NCBI RefSeq assembly: GCF_006345825.1
Contig: NZ_VCIX01000083.1
Location: 150,292-214,291 of the forward strand
Origin: Paenibacillus paridis
GTDB taxonomy: Bacteria > Bacillota > Bacilli > Paenibacillales > Paenibacillaceae
DNA: 64,000 bases
Direction: 5' to 3'
Shown in pieces: positions 42,865 through 51,760 of the stretch. The notes beneath the pieces were generated by a model, which was not told the DNA's origin, did not search any database, and was given only the letters and a program-made list of their open reading frames with translations. Both the position numbers and the translations under genes were made by a program. How positions within the stretch are numbered: position 1 is the first letter of the stretch; every line of letters starts with the position of its first letter.

Positions 42865-45303
42865 CTAGCTAATGTTTGCACGCTCGGGAATGAAAAATGC
42901 CTTCTCAACATCAACAGCAGACAATGGTTTGCTGAAATAGTAACCTTGAATTTTTTGGCATGAGTTGTCCGTCAAAATATCCAGCTGGTCCTTCGTCTCA
43001 ATGCCCTCCGCAATAACCTCCATATTCAAATGCTGAGCCATCGCAATGATGGTGGATACGATCGCTCGGTCATTGTTATTCTCGGTAATTTCCCGAATGA
43101 AAGAACGGTCGATCTTCACTTTGTGAATCGGGAACATCTTTAAATAGCTAAGCGAGCTGTATCCTGTACCAAAATCATCCAAGCTGATTCGTATGCCGTA
43201 TTCATTCAACTGATTCAAAATGCTGCTCGACACCGTCGCGTCCATCATCATGCTCTCAGTGATCTCCAGCTCCAGATAAGCAGGCTCAAGTCCCGTCTCC
43301 TTCAAAATCGCCATAATATATTCTGCGAGCTTGGGCTGGTGGAATTGCTGTGAGGATAAGTTTACGGATATCGGGATTAACGGCCCGCCCTCGTCATGCC
43401 ATTGCCGCATTTGCTGGCAAGCCTCCCGCAGCACCCAGGTACCCATCTCATAAATAATGCCGGTCTCCTCGGCGATCGGGATAAATAGCGCAGGCGACAA
43501 CAGCCCTTTCGTCGGATGCTCCCATCGGACCAGTGCTTCGATGCCAACCATTGCCCGGTCCTCGGCCCGAATTTGCGGCTGATAGTGCAGCAGCAGCTCA
43601 CCACGCTCAATGGCTTTCCTTAAATCGCTCTCCAGCTCAATCTTTTCCAGCAGCTTCTGATCCAGCTCCGTAGAGAAAAATTGATAGTCGTTTTTCCCTT
43701 TTTTCTTCACTTCGTACATGGCCGTGTCCGCATTTTTCAATAGCTGCACATCATCGAGCCCATGCACCGGATACAGCGCGATGCCAATGCTGGCCGATAC
43801 ATAGAAGTCGCTGTCTTTCAGACGGTAAGGGGCCTGAATGCAATGAATAATTTCGCTCGCAAGCCGCTCGACCGTTTCTTGGGAAAGGTAATTGCGGCAT
43901 AACAGCGTAAATTCATCGCCACCCATTCGTGCAAGCATAACCTCATGCCCGTCTACTGCTTTCATGATGCGCCTGCTGACCTCTTGCAGAAACTGATCGC
44001 CGATCGTATGCCCAAGCGAGTCATTGATCATTTTGAAACGGTCGATGTCGAGTACCATAACCGCAAAAGGAGCCTCTTTGCTAAGATTCTCTTCGATGGC
44101 CTCGGCGATGCTCTGATTAAACAAGCGGCGATTCGGCAGGCCCGTCAGTTCATCGTGAAAGGCTAAATGATTTATTCTCAATTTCGCCTGTTTTTCTTCC
44201 GTAATGTCTTTGAAAATAATATAGCTTCCAACCACTTTCCCCTCGACGATTACAGGGACATTGGCTACGCTTAACTCAAGGCGCTCGCCGTCGTTTCGGA
44301 TGATCGAGGTTTCGTGATTTATCGTTTCTCCTTGAAACGACCTCTGAAACATCTCCTTCACTCGGGCACGGTCCTCGCTGACAATGATCGCATCCAACTT
44401 GGAAACAGGTTGATTAATGACTTCCTTGCTGCTGTAGCCGGTAATTTGCAGTGCAATGGAATTATGGCTGATGACCCTATTTTGCAAATCCACGGACACG
44501 ATGCCGTCTTGGCTATTTTCGTACAAGGATTTGTACCATTTCTCGTTTTGCTCAATCTCCGAGTCTTTCCGGGCAAGCCGTTTCGAAATATAAATGCCGA
44601 ACAAGGACAAGCTTAACGTAAAAAAAATGCCGCCGGCAATAAAATAAGCCAACCATTGCTGATCCAAAATCACGCCGTAAAACAGAGCAGGCTTGCTGCT
44701 GTTATGGAAATTAGCCGCTGTCATACCCGTGTAATGCATCCCGGAAATTGCAGCGCCCATAATGGCTCCGCTTCCAATCTTTTTCCACACCTCTCCGCTC
44801 TGGTCGCCCTTGCGAAAATAAAAGGACAGCCACAAAGCCGCGATCGATGCGACAACCGCGATTAAAATCGAAAGCACAAAAACAAATGGGCTGTACGTAA
44901 TATGAATGAGCATCGCTGCCATCCCGACGTAATGCATAACCGAAATGCCCGTCGCAAGAAGCAATCCGCCAACGAAGAGCTGCGCCTTCGTCAATTCGTA
45001 GCGGCCGACAACGTAAAGCGCTATGTAAGCTGCGCCGATAGCTGCAAAGACCGACAATAAAACGATGACTAAATCATATTTAATCGGTATCGGAAGCTTA
45101 AGAGCGAGCATGCCGACAAAATGCATCGACCATATTCCCATTCCCATGGACACTGCCCCAAAAAATAACCAGCCGATTCGTGTGCTTCCTCTGGAATTGC
45201 TTACTCTGCCGGCCAAATCCAGTGCTGTGTATGAGGCCATTACTGCAATGATATATGAGAAAAAAACTAATAAGCTGTCATAAGAACCGTGAACATGCTC
45301 CAT
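42865..45303 (-). CDS. MHYT-PAS-GGDEF-EAL cyclic-di-GMP signalling protein
   Basis: 812 residues. Seven-helix MHYT sensor (1-245) with three repeats: SMHFVGM, VMHYVGM, GMHYTGM, proposed to bind copper and sense O2, CO or NO. Then PAS (about 260-375), GGDEF (about 380-540, MGGDEFTLLCR intact) and EAL (about 560-800, EALVRW, DDFGTGYSSL). Both catalytic motifs look intact, so it could make or break c-di-GMP. The ATG has AGAGGGGATG upstream, and a TATAAT lies at 45354-45359 without a clear -35. Single gene. Confidence 0.93.
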   Translation of the reverse strand: MEHVHGSYDSLLVFFSYIIAVMASYTALDLAGRVSNSRGSTRIGWLFFGAVSMGMGIWSMHFVGMLALKLPIPIKYDLVIVLLSVFAAIGAAYIALYVVGRYELTKAQLFVGGLLLATGISVMHYVGMAAMLIHITYSPFVFVLSILIAVVASIAALWLSFYFRKGDQSGEVWKKIGSGAIMGAAISGMHYTGMTAANFHNSSKPALFYGVILDQQWLAYFIAGGIFFTLSLSLFGIYISKRLARKDSEIEQNEKWYKSLYENSQDGIVSVDLQNRVISHNSIALQITGYSSKEVINQPVSKLDAIIVSEDRARVKEMFQRSFQGETINHETSIIRNDGERLELSVANVPVIVEGKVVGSYIIFKDITEEKQAKLRINHLAFHDELTGLPNRRLFNQSIAEAIEENLSKEAPFAVMVLDIDRFKMINDSLGHTIGDQFLQEVSRRIMKAVDGHEVMLARMGGDEFTLLCRNYLSQETVERLASEIIHCIQAPYRLKDSDFYVSASIGIALYPVHGLDDVQLLKNADTAMYEVKKKGKNDYQFFSTELDQKLLEKIELESDLRKAIERGELLLHYQPQIRAEDRAMVGIEALVRWEHPTKGLLSPALFIPIAEETGIIYEMGTWVLREACQQMRQWHDEGGPLIPISVNLSSQQFHQPKLAEYIMAILKETGLEPAYLELEITESMMMDATVSSSILNQLNEYGIRISLDDFGTGYSSLSYLKMFPIHKVKIDRSFIREITENNNDRAIVSTIIAMAQHLNMEVIAEGIETKDQLDILTDNSCQKIQGYYFSKPLSAVDVEKAFFIPERANIS

Positions 45304-45608
45304 TTCATCCCCTCTATTCTATGTAAAATGACTATCTGCCAGAGCACAACTTCATTATACATGAATGATCTAAAATTTTTTTGAAATTATAGAGAATATC
45401 ACTATAAATAATATGAATTCTCGTCATAAATGCCTGCTTCGTAGGCGTTTCGGCATCATAGATATATAATTTAAGATAAATCTTATATTTTTTAATGCCT
45501 GTGGGATGAGATCACTGATGAATAAAAAAGAGCCACCCTTAAAGTCAATGACCTTGGGCGGCTCCTTGCTATTACACCTGCAAATCGATGATTACCGTTT
45601 TGTCTCAT
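45304..45608. other. 305-base gap upstream of the MHYT gene
   Basis: Holds the possible -10 TATAAT (45354-45359, minus) for the MHYT gene and the terminator of the FecCD operon at 45522-45565. AT-rich; no gene seen. Confidence 0.5.
45522..45565 (-). terminator. terminator of the metal-uptake operon
   Basis: Arms GAGCCACCC (45530-45538) and GGGCGGCTC (45556-45564) with an inner partial stem, followed by TTTTTTATTC on the minus strand. It ends the run of genes from the COG0523 gene to the second FecCD permease. Confidence 0.85.
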
Positions 45609-46664
45609 TTACTTCTTCACCAAAGCTTTTCGCAGCAGATATAGAAAAAAAGGCGCACCAAGCAGCGTAGTAACGCCACCCACCGGCAAGCTGGTCACGT
45701 GGTTCTCCATTCCTGGAAATGGCAGCCTGAGCGTCAGGCTTTGCCCGATCCAGTCCGAAGCGAGCAGAAGAAGTGCGGCAAGCAGCGCGCTTACCGGAAA
45801 CAGATAGACCGGTCTCCTTCCGACAAGCAGCGATGCGATATGAGGGCCGATAAGCCCAATGAAGCCAATGGCACCAACTACCGATACGGATGCCGCTGTT
45901 AATGCGGTCGCTATAATGAGCAGAATAAAACGCGCGCGATTGACGGAGAGGCCTAGTCCCTGAGCTGTCGAATCCCCGAGCTGCAGCACTTCTGCCTCTC
46001 TGGTGTAGCGCATCGCAAGAAGCAGACCTACAGCAGCCCAAGGCCAAAGCATGGTCCAGCTGCTCCAGCCCCGGCCGTTAAGAGAGCCGAAGGTCCATAA
46101 GAAAATCGTCGACAGCCCTTGTTGGTTTTTGAGAAGGAGGAGCGAGGTAGCCGACTGCAAGATCGCAGTCAAAATGACACCAAGCAGAGCCAGCCGCGCG
46201 CCGTTGCCCTGCTGCCTAGCATTCATTGCATAAACAAGCATAACCGCGCTTAGGCCGCCAAGAAGAGCGATGAAAGGCAGCGGAATGAATTCAGTCCATG
46301 CATTCGGCGCATAGCTAATCCATAGCACTGCCATTAGTACTGCTCCCGAGGATGCCCCGATTAGTCCGGGCTCCACTAATGGATTACGCATGATGACTTG
46401 TAAAATGGCGCCCGCCGTTCCCAACATCATCCCGGCTGCAATTGCAACCAGCGCGCGTGGGAACCGCAAATTCCACACGATATGCCGGAATCCTTCATCA
46501 GCATCATGACGAAACAACGCACGAATGACTTCATCAGGTGTCAGCATGGTTTTGCCAAGTCCGATATGCAGCACGAACAAAATGGCAATGCCGACCAACG
46601 GCAAAAGAATGGAAAGCTGTCTTTTGCGAGCCCGCTTTTTTTGTATTTCCCCCTGGTTAAGCAC
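45609..46664 (-). CDS. FecCD-family ABC transporter permease
   Basis: About 351 residues, 9-10 membrane helices. FecCD features: GLGKTMLTPDEVIRAL at the start, AGMMLGTAGAILQVIMRNPL (about 80-100), GLGLSVNRAR and FIGLIGPHIASLLVGRR near the end. It forms the membrane channel of a siderophore/metal-chelate importer with the other permease. The frame opens at 46691, but AAGGAGG lies 8 bases before a GTG at 46664, which overlaps the stop of the upstream permease by 8 bases. No ATPase gene is in the operon. Confidence 0.9.
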   Translation of the reverse strand: MLNQGEIQKKRARKRQLSILLPLVGIAILFVLHIGLGKTMLTPDEVIRALFRHDADEGFRHIVWNLRFPRALVAIAAGMMLGTAGAILQVIMRNPLVEPGLIGASSGAVLMAVLWISYAPNAWTEFIPLPFIALLGGLSAVMLVYAMNARQQGNGARLALLGVILTAILQSATSLLLLKNQQGLSTIFLWTFGSLNGRGWSSWTMLWPWAAVGLLLAMRYTREAEVLQLGDSTAQGLGLSVNRARFILLIIATALTAASVSVVGAIGFIGLIGPHIASLLVGRRPVYLFPVSALLAALLLLASDWIGQSLTLRLPFPGMENHVTSLPVGGVTTLLGAPFFLYLLRKALVKK

Positions 46665-47688
46665 GAGTGCCGCCTCCTTGCCCTTTGGCAAAAAAGGCTA
46701 AAAATAAACCGCCGCCAAGTATCGTCGTCCACACGCCCACTGGAATTTCCATCGGATAGAGAAGCAAGCGCGCAACCGTATCCGCCGCTGTGAGCAGCAC
46801 TCCGCCGCATATGGCGGATAAAGGCAGCACCGAGCGCGCATCGAGCGAACGCAGCAAAGAGCGGGCCAGATGCGGTGCAATTAGGGCTATGTAGCCTATA
46901 GGACCGCACTGCGCTACCGTGATGGCGACCAGCGCCGTACACAACGCAAGCATCCACATTCGTGCGCGACGCACCTGAACGCCAAGTCCGGCTGCCGCTT
47001 CATCTCCAAGCTGCATAAGATTTAGCGTGCTAGTGAAGAAGAAGGCCAATGGCAATACGGTCACAAACCATGGCAGCAGCCGTAGTACGTGGTTCCAATT
47101 GCGGTTGGCCAATGAACCAAGCAAATACGTATAAAGAAGATTTACATCATTGCTCGTGCCCAGAGAGATCAAAATAATGAGCAGCCCGCTTAGAATGGCC
47201 GACACGGACATACCGATAAGCAGCAGGCCAACCGTCCCTCGGCTGCCTCTGGAGGCGATCAGCACGCTTAGGCCGCCTGCCAGACCTCCAATAAGAGCAA
47301 CTGCGGGATGGAGCAGCACGGTAATCGGCAAATGCAGTACCGTAATAGCGGCCATTGCAAGCGACGCTCCTGATGAAATGCCTAACAGCTCGGGTCCAGC
47401 CAGCTTGTTGTTCATCGCTCCCTGCATGATTGCCCCCGCAGCCCCCAGCATGGTGCCAACCATAAAGCCTAGCAAAATTCGCGGGATTCGCATTTCCCAA
47501 ACGATCGTGCGCCGAAGATCATCTCCTGTCCGGCAAAAAATAATAGACAGCAGCTCTTCCCAGGTCATCGCCGGCGAACCAAGCTTTAACTGCATGGCAG
47601 CAGCCGCTAAAAACAGCAGGCCAAATAAAAAAAAAGGAAGAAGCATGCTTCTTCTTCCGTTAACTAGCAATGGGATTTGTTCTTGCAT
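46657..47688 (-). CDS. FecCD-family ABC transporter permease
   Basis: 343 residues, 9-10 membrane helices, the partner of the downstream permease. Same signatures: GTMLGAAGAIMQGAMNNKLAG (split over about 78-98), GLGVQVRRAR and CGPIGYIALIAPHLARSLL. ATG preceded by AGGAGGAAG, 14 bases after the binding-protein gene. The two permeases and the lipoprotein make a complete outside-and-membrane part of an importer, so a shared ATPase elsewhere in the genome must power it. Confidence 0.9.
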   Translation of the reverse strand: MQEQIPLLVNGRRSMLLPFFLFGLLFLAAAAMQLKLGSPAMTWEELLSIIFCRTGDDLRRTIVWEMRIPRILLGFMVGTMLGAAGAIMQGAMNNKLAGPELLGISSGASLAMAAITVLHLPITVLLHPAVALIGGLAGGLSVLIASRGSRGTVGLLLIGMSVSAILSGLLIILISLGTSNDVNLLYTYLLGSLANRNWNHVLRLLPWFVTVLPLAFFFTSTLNLMQLGDEAAAGLGVQVRRARMWMLALCTALVAITVAQCGPIGYIALIAPHLARSLLRSLDARSVLPLSAICGGVLLTAADTVARLLLYPMEIPVGVWTTILGGGLFLAFFAKGQGGGTRA

Positions 47689-47702
47689 GCTGTTGCTTCC
47701 TC

Positions 47703-48731
47703 CTAGAACAAATCAGGATACATATAGTCAAGCGATTCATCCAATAAAATACCTAATGAGCGGGTGCCCCGGCCATCGCCCCATACCGGAGAACGAACCT
47801 CGACAACCTTGCCCTCCTGAACCGCCTTGAGCTTGCTCCATAGCGGGAGCTCTGCCATTTGCTCGGACAACGGCTTCGTGCCTGGGCTGTAAGAATAGCT
47901 TTCGATGAAGATAACATCCGGATTTTGTTCCAGCAGCTTCTCCAACGAATACGTAATGCTGCCGTCTCCGTATGGATCCTCGGCTGGGTCGTTAACCCGC
48001 CAAGGATATGCCGTCACTTCCTTTAAAACCGTGCCGCCAAGGCCGCTGTCTGTGACAATCGCAAAATTGACGTCCGATCCGTACATAATCAGCGCTTTCT
48101 TGTCCTTTGGCGATTTCTGCTTGGCATTGTCCAGCTTGGCTAGGAACGCTTCTCCCGCCGCCTTAGCCTCAGCCGATTTACCGGTCAGCCTCCCAATAGC
48201 CTCCAATACGGCAATAGACTCCGTATAGCTCTTCGGATTTGCTAAATAAACAGGAGCAACACCATCGAGCCCTTCCCGAAGCGCATCATGAACCCCCATT
48301 AAACCGATAACGAGATCTGGCTTAGCCGTCACGATATCTTCCAGATTCGGCTCGAAGAAGCTGCCCCCAATCGAAGCAAAGGACTCTCCTTTGGCGCCGT
48401 AGAACTCCGGCTGTATCGCGATGGTACGGACACCACTCTCCGCAATAGCGACAGGCTCCAGCCCCAGCTCAGCCAATACATCCACGCAAAGCGATACGAC
48501 GCAAGCAACTCTAGCCACCTGCACTGGAAATTCAAGTTTGGTTCCTGTAGCATCAACGACCGTTTGCGGCTCGAATTCCCCAGCAGATGTCTCCATAATT
48601 GCAGCATTCGTCGCCAGATCGCCCTGCTCCTCCGCAGGGTCAGCCCCCGTATTTGCACGGTTTCCACAGGCCGATACCAATAAGGCTGCAGCAAGCAGAA
48701 AAATAATGATCGATATTTTTTTGTTTTTCAT
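47703..48731 (-). CDS. metal-chelate (FecB-type) substrate-binding lipoprotein
   Basis: 342 residues. Lipobox LVSAC at 18-22; the mature protein is a class III binding fold with a long central helix: VDATGTKLEFPVQ at the start, then GLEPVAIAESG, GGSFFEPNLEDIVTAKPDLVIG (interior) and VIFIESYSYSPG. Such proteins bind siderophores, heme, B12 or other metal chelates. The ligand is not readable. Operon membership behind a Zur-controlled COG0523 gene suggests a zinc chelate rather than iron; this is inference. Confidence 0.88.
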   Translation of the reverse strand: MKNKKISIIIFLLAAALLVSACGNRANTGADPAEEQGDLATNAAIMETSAGEFEPQTVVDATGTKLEFPVQVARVACVVSLCVDVLAELGLEPVAIAESGVRTIAIQPEFYGAKGESFASIGGSFFEPNLEDIVTAKPDLVIGLMGVHDALREGLDGVAPVYLANPKSYTESIAVLEAIGRLTGKSAEAKAAGEAFLAKLDNAKQKSPKDKKALIMYGSDVNFAIVTDSGLGGTVLKEVTAYPWRVNDPAEDPYGDGSITYSLEKLLEQNPDVIFIESYSYSPGTKPLSEQMAELPLWSKLKAVQEGKVVEVRSPVWGDGRGTRSLGILLDESLDYMYPDLF

Positions 48732-48839
48732 TACGTTAACTCCCCTTTATTTCAATGTTCGAAAATAAGAATAAACTCTTTTGCGGCAACTCGCTGATCC
48801 GAGCAAGAAGCCCTTGCCTGTTACCTCCAGCATTTCCGA

Positions 48840-49316
48840 TTACCTAGCTGCTGCCTGCTCATACGTCTCCGCGCAGCGCTGCATCAACAGGCAAAAAGAG
48901 CGGTTATGGCCGATAAAAAACGAAGATACATCATAACGATTGCGGGCCGGTTCATAGGTGACAAGCAAACGATGCTTAAATAAACCCATAGCAAAACGAA
49001 CGAAATCCTCGGTTTGCCTGCACGAATGAAATGTAATATACGCATATAAGGAATGCTCGAATGGGTCATCCAGCACACTAACGCCCGCACATGAAAACTC
49101 TGTTGGGATATTCATGCGGCGAAGAAGAGAAAGCGCGGGATATAGCTCTGCATCTACGGCGAACGAATCCAGCAGCACCGAAAGCTTATCCTTTTTTTTC
49201 AGCTTCACACGTTCGGCCCAAGCTACCAGCTCCCGATCCCTCCGCATCCACATCGCATCTGAATGCTTGCTGATCATAAGCTCCTTATTGTCGTTCATGA
49301 TGCTGTTGCCCATCAT
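48840..49316 (-). CDS. uncharacterised protein of the Zur-linked operon
   Basis: About 158 residues, unknown family. Compact alpha/beta look: a basic N-terminal helix (RRDRELVAWAERVKLKKKD), a strand-rich middle (KLSVLLDSFAVDAELYPAL, IPTEFSCAGVSVLDDPF, LYAYITFHSC) and a C-terminal helix. Three Cys and several His (FSCAG, HSCRQ, FCLLMQRC; GHNRSF) could bind metal, but no standard motif is seen. AAGGAG precedes tandem ATGs at 49316/49313. It lies 13-20 bases after the COG0523 gene, clearly cotranscribed. Confidence 0.7.
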   Translation of the reverse strand: MMGNSIMNDNKELMISKHSDAMWMRRDRELVAWAERVKLKKKDKLSVLLDSFAVDAELYPALSLLRRMNIPTEFSCAGVSVLDDPFEHSLYAYITFHSCRQTEDFVRFAMGLFKHRLLVTYEPARNRYDVSSFFIGHNRSFCLLMQRCAETYEQAAAR

Positions 49317-49335
49317 TTCCACTCCTTATTAACGT

Positions 49336-50535
49336 TTAAGAGAAATTGGGAATTGGGTCCTTCAGGTCGCGCCAGTTGCCGGCCATTTCCTCCGGTGTTA
49401 GCAGCGCCGTATCCAGCGACCCTGCAATCTTCTCACGGTCCATGCCTATGCCGATAAATACAAGCTTCGTGACCCGGTCGCCCCATTTCTCATCCCAATC
49501 CGCCGTTTTCTCGTATTCTCCTCCAAAGTAAGCAAAACGCTCTTCCTCCGATAAAGCAGCGACCCATAGACCTGCTGGCGAGAGCTGCCGCGACACGCCA
49601 GCCTGGCTGAATGTAACCGCCATATTATTGCGCGTAGCAATCCACATCAGACCTTTGGAGCGCACGACCGCCTTTGGCCATTTGGCGAGCCATTTCAGCA
49701 GCCGTTCCGGATGAAACGGTATTTTCCGCTTATAAGTGAATGTTGCGATGCCGTATTCTTCCGTTTCAGGCGTGTGCTCCTCCTTCTGAAGCTCTTTGAT
49801 CCAGCCTGCGGATTGGCTTGCTTCTTCAAAATCGAACAAGCCTGTGTTCAAAATTTCTTTTGGATTAACGCCGCCTTTGCTCGCCCTTACCATCCTCGCC
49901 CTCGGCTGCAGCCCTTTCAGCGTCCTTTCGAGCCGATCCAGCTCGTCTTCGCTAACCATGTCGCATTTATTAATAATGAGCACGTCGCAAAATTCAACCT
50001 GCTCAATCAACAGATGGACAACTCCTCTAGTATCGCCCTCGCCTGCTTCCTGCCCGCGATCAAGCAGCGATTCTTTCGTGTTGTAATCGTTCCAGAAATT
50101 GACCGCGTCCACGACCGTAACCATCGTATCCAGCCGTGTCAGCCGGGATAAATCGATATTTTGCTCCTCATCTACGTATGTAAATGTTTGTGCAACCGGC
50201 ACCGGCTCGCCGATGCCCGTGGATTCGATCAAAATGTAGTCAAAACGCTTCTCCAGCGCCAGACGCTCCACCTCCTGCAGCAAATCGTCCCGCAGCGTAC
50301 AGCAGATGCAGCCGTTGGACATTTCTACAAGCGATTCCTCTGTCCGGCTTAGCCCGCCGCCATCGCGTATTAAATCAGCGTCAATGTTCACTTCACCTAA
50401 ATCATTGACGATAACGGCAACTTTCAATCCTTCCCGATTGTTCAGCACATGGTTCAAAATCGTCGTTTTGCCGGCTCCCAAATAACCGCTAAGTACGGTA
50501 ACCGGAATTTTTTGCTCTGCCGTTTGGTTTGTCAT
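49336..50535 (-). CDS. zagA: COG0523 G3E GTPase, ZagA (YciC)-like zinc metallochaperone
   Basis: 399 residues. P-loop GYLGAGKT (17-24), the metal-binding GCICCT (75-80, C-x-C-C), NKCD (G4) and a C-terminal CobW_C domain. In B. subtilis the Zur-regulated member ZagA (YciC) delivers zinc to FolE under zinc starvation. The frame opens at 50631, but the ATG at 50535 has AGAGGTGG upstream and the upstream segment holds a near-perfect Zur box, so the shorter start is right. It heads the gene run 49.3-45.6 kb. Confidence 0.9.
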   Translation of the reverse strand: MTNQTAEQKIPVTVLSGYLGAGKTTILNHVLNNREGLKVAVIVNDLGEVNIDADLIRDGGGLSRTEESLVEMSNGCICCTLRDDLLQEVERLALEKRFDYILIESTGIGEPVPVAQTFTYVDEEQNIDLSRLTRLDTMVTVVDAVNFWNDYNTKESLLDRGQEAGEGDTRGVVHLLIEQVEFCDVLIINKCDMVSEDELDRLERTLKGLQPRARMVRASKGGVNPKEILNTGLFDFEEASQSAGWIKELQKEEHTPETEEYGIATFTYKRKIPFHPERLLKWLAKWPKAVVRSKGLMWIATRNNMAVTFSQAGVSRQLSPAGLWVAALSEEERFAYFGGEYEKTADWDEKWGDRVTKLVFIGIGMDREKIAGSLDTALLTPEEMAGNWRDLKDPIPNFS

Positions 50536-50598
50536 TTGCTTATCCACCTCTTTGCATAAGTTGAATTGCCCAGCGTTTTCATGCGATGCTTCACGTAG

Positions 50599-50617
50599 TT
50601 TATAGTAATTATTACGA
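50599..50617 (-). promoter_or_regulatory. Zur box and -10 in front of the COG0523 gene
   Basis: TAGTAATTATTACGA at 50603-50617 matches the Bacillus Zur core TCGTAATNATTACGA at 13 of 14 defined positions. A -10 TATAAA (50599-50604, minus) overlaps its edge, placing the operator in the promoter spacer. Confidence 0.8.
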
Positions 50618-50689
50618 TTAAACATTAACATAACTTTCCCGCACCATCGTTGCTAAATTTATTATGATGATCGGACATCTTCCTGTGGC

Positions 50690-51499
50690 CTAACTATTCA
50701 AATGAGGTTTATATTCCTCTAGCGAAAACTGGATATGCCCAGCCGTGAGGCGGGAGCTCTCAATAATTGCTTTTCGTTTTGCCTTTAAAACGATTTGCTC
50801 CATATCGGCAAAGCTGCATCCCTTGAGCGAAGTGGAAGCTTTCAGCAGCGTATGTTCTTCCTGCTCAAAATCACCGATCAGCAGCTTAATATACTCGTGT
50901 CTCGTAGCATCATCGGGCATGCCATACATCATCTTCGTATCGAATCTGCGCCAAACCGCGTGATCCAGCTCCTCCTGCAAATTCGTTGCGGCCATAAACA
51001 AGCTGTCGCACTCAAATTCGTCTAGGCATTGCAGCAGCGTATTCACGACCCGCGCCATTTCCTTCACTTCGTCATTGTTTTCCCGCGTTCTGGCTATCGC
51101 ATCAAACTCATCCAGAAAGAGAACGCAAGGCGACGCTTTGGCATATTCGAATATTTTGCGCACATTGCTAGCCGTCTCGCCAAGGTGGCTATGAATAATG
51201 GAGTCCAAGCGGACCAGCACGAGCGGAATATTAAGCTGCTGCGCCATATAAAAGGCCGTTAACGTCTTGCCCGTGCCTGGCGGTCCATACATGACGATTT
51301 TATTCGGAATCGGAACGTCATGTTCAGCGAATTTATCCTTCATCTCTAAAATGGTTAGAAATTCCTCGATGATTCTCCGGTTTTCCGGCTGAAATACGAT
51401 GCGCTTCACCTTGCGCGCACAATCCTTTGGCGAATAGAAGGTCGCCATCTCTGAGCCCTTGGCTCTCGGAAGACGGTTATGATTGTTATTCTTGCTCAT
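50690..51499 (-). CDS. AAA+ ATPase, Zur-controlled
   Basis: 269 residues, single AAA domain of the CDC48/SpoVK/FtsH-like clade. Walker A GPPGTGKT (72-79), Walker B VLFLDEFD (126-133), a sensor/arginine-finger segment AATNLQEELDHAVWRRFD (about 168-185, with the R pair), then a small helical lid. The N-terminal ~40 residues are short and basic; there is no substrate-recruiting N-domain or protease domain. Such stand-alone enzymes remodel a partner protein. ATG with AAGGAG 11 bases upstream. The promoter carries a Zur box over the likely start site, and the COG0523 gene follows in the same direction 155 bases later. Partner unknown. Confidence 0.88.
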   Translation of the reverse strand: MSKNNNHNRLPRAKGSEMATFYSPKDCARKVKRIVFQPENRRIIEEFLTILEMKDKFAEHDVPIPNKIVMYGPPGTGKTLTAFYMAQQLNIPLVLVRLDSIIHSHLGETASNVRKIFEYAKASPCVLFLDEFDAIARTRENNDEVKEMARVVNTLLQCLDEFECDSLFMAATNLQEELDHAVWRRFDTKMMYGMPDDATRHEYIKLLIGDFEQEEHTLLKASTSLKGCSFADMEQIVLKAKRKAIIESSRLTAGHIQFSLEEYKPHLNS

Positions 51500-51536
51500 T
51501 GCGGATAAAACTCCTTTTTCTGAAGCATTTTACTAA

Positions 51537-51583
51537 TAGTAATAATTACGTTTTAAGTATATCAGAAACATTACGATTTGCAA
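51537..51583 (-). promoter_or_regulatory. promoter with Zur box for the AAA+ ATPase gene
   Basis: TTGCAA (51578-51583), 16 bases, TATACT (51556-51561) on the minus strand. TAGTAATAATTACGT at 51537-51551 matches the Zur core at 12 of 14 positions and covers the expected transcript start. A further half-site ATCGTAAT lies in the spacer. Confidence 0.75.
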
Positions 51584-51644
51584 TCTAATTTCAGCATTCC
51601 GTATTCTGATGTCCCTACTCGCAATCGTTTACTTTGTCTGATGC

Positions 51645-51711
51645 AAAAAAACAGGAGCGATCCCTTTGGCAGTTGAAACTGCTTGATGGGAAGCTCCTGT
51701 ATCTTTTTTCA
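51645..51711 (-). terminator. terminator after fur
   Basis: Arms ACAGGAGC (51651-51658) and GCTCCTGT (51693-51700), inner GCAGTTGAAACTGC hairpin, then TTTTTTTGC on the minus strand. Confidence 0.9.
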
Positions 51712-51760
51712 ACTCGCTAACAGCATTGAAGCCATAGAAACGCGCTTTATTCTATTCAGC

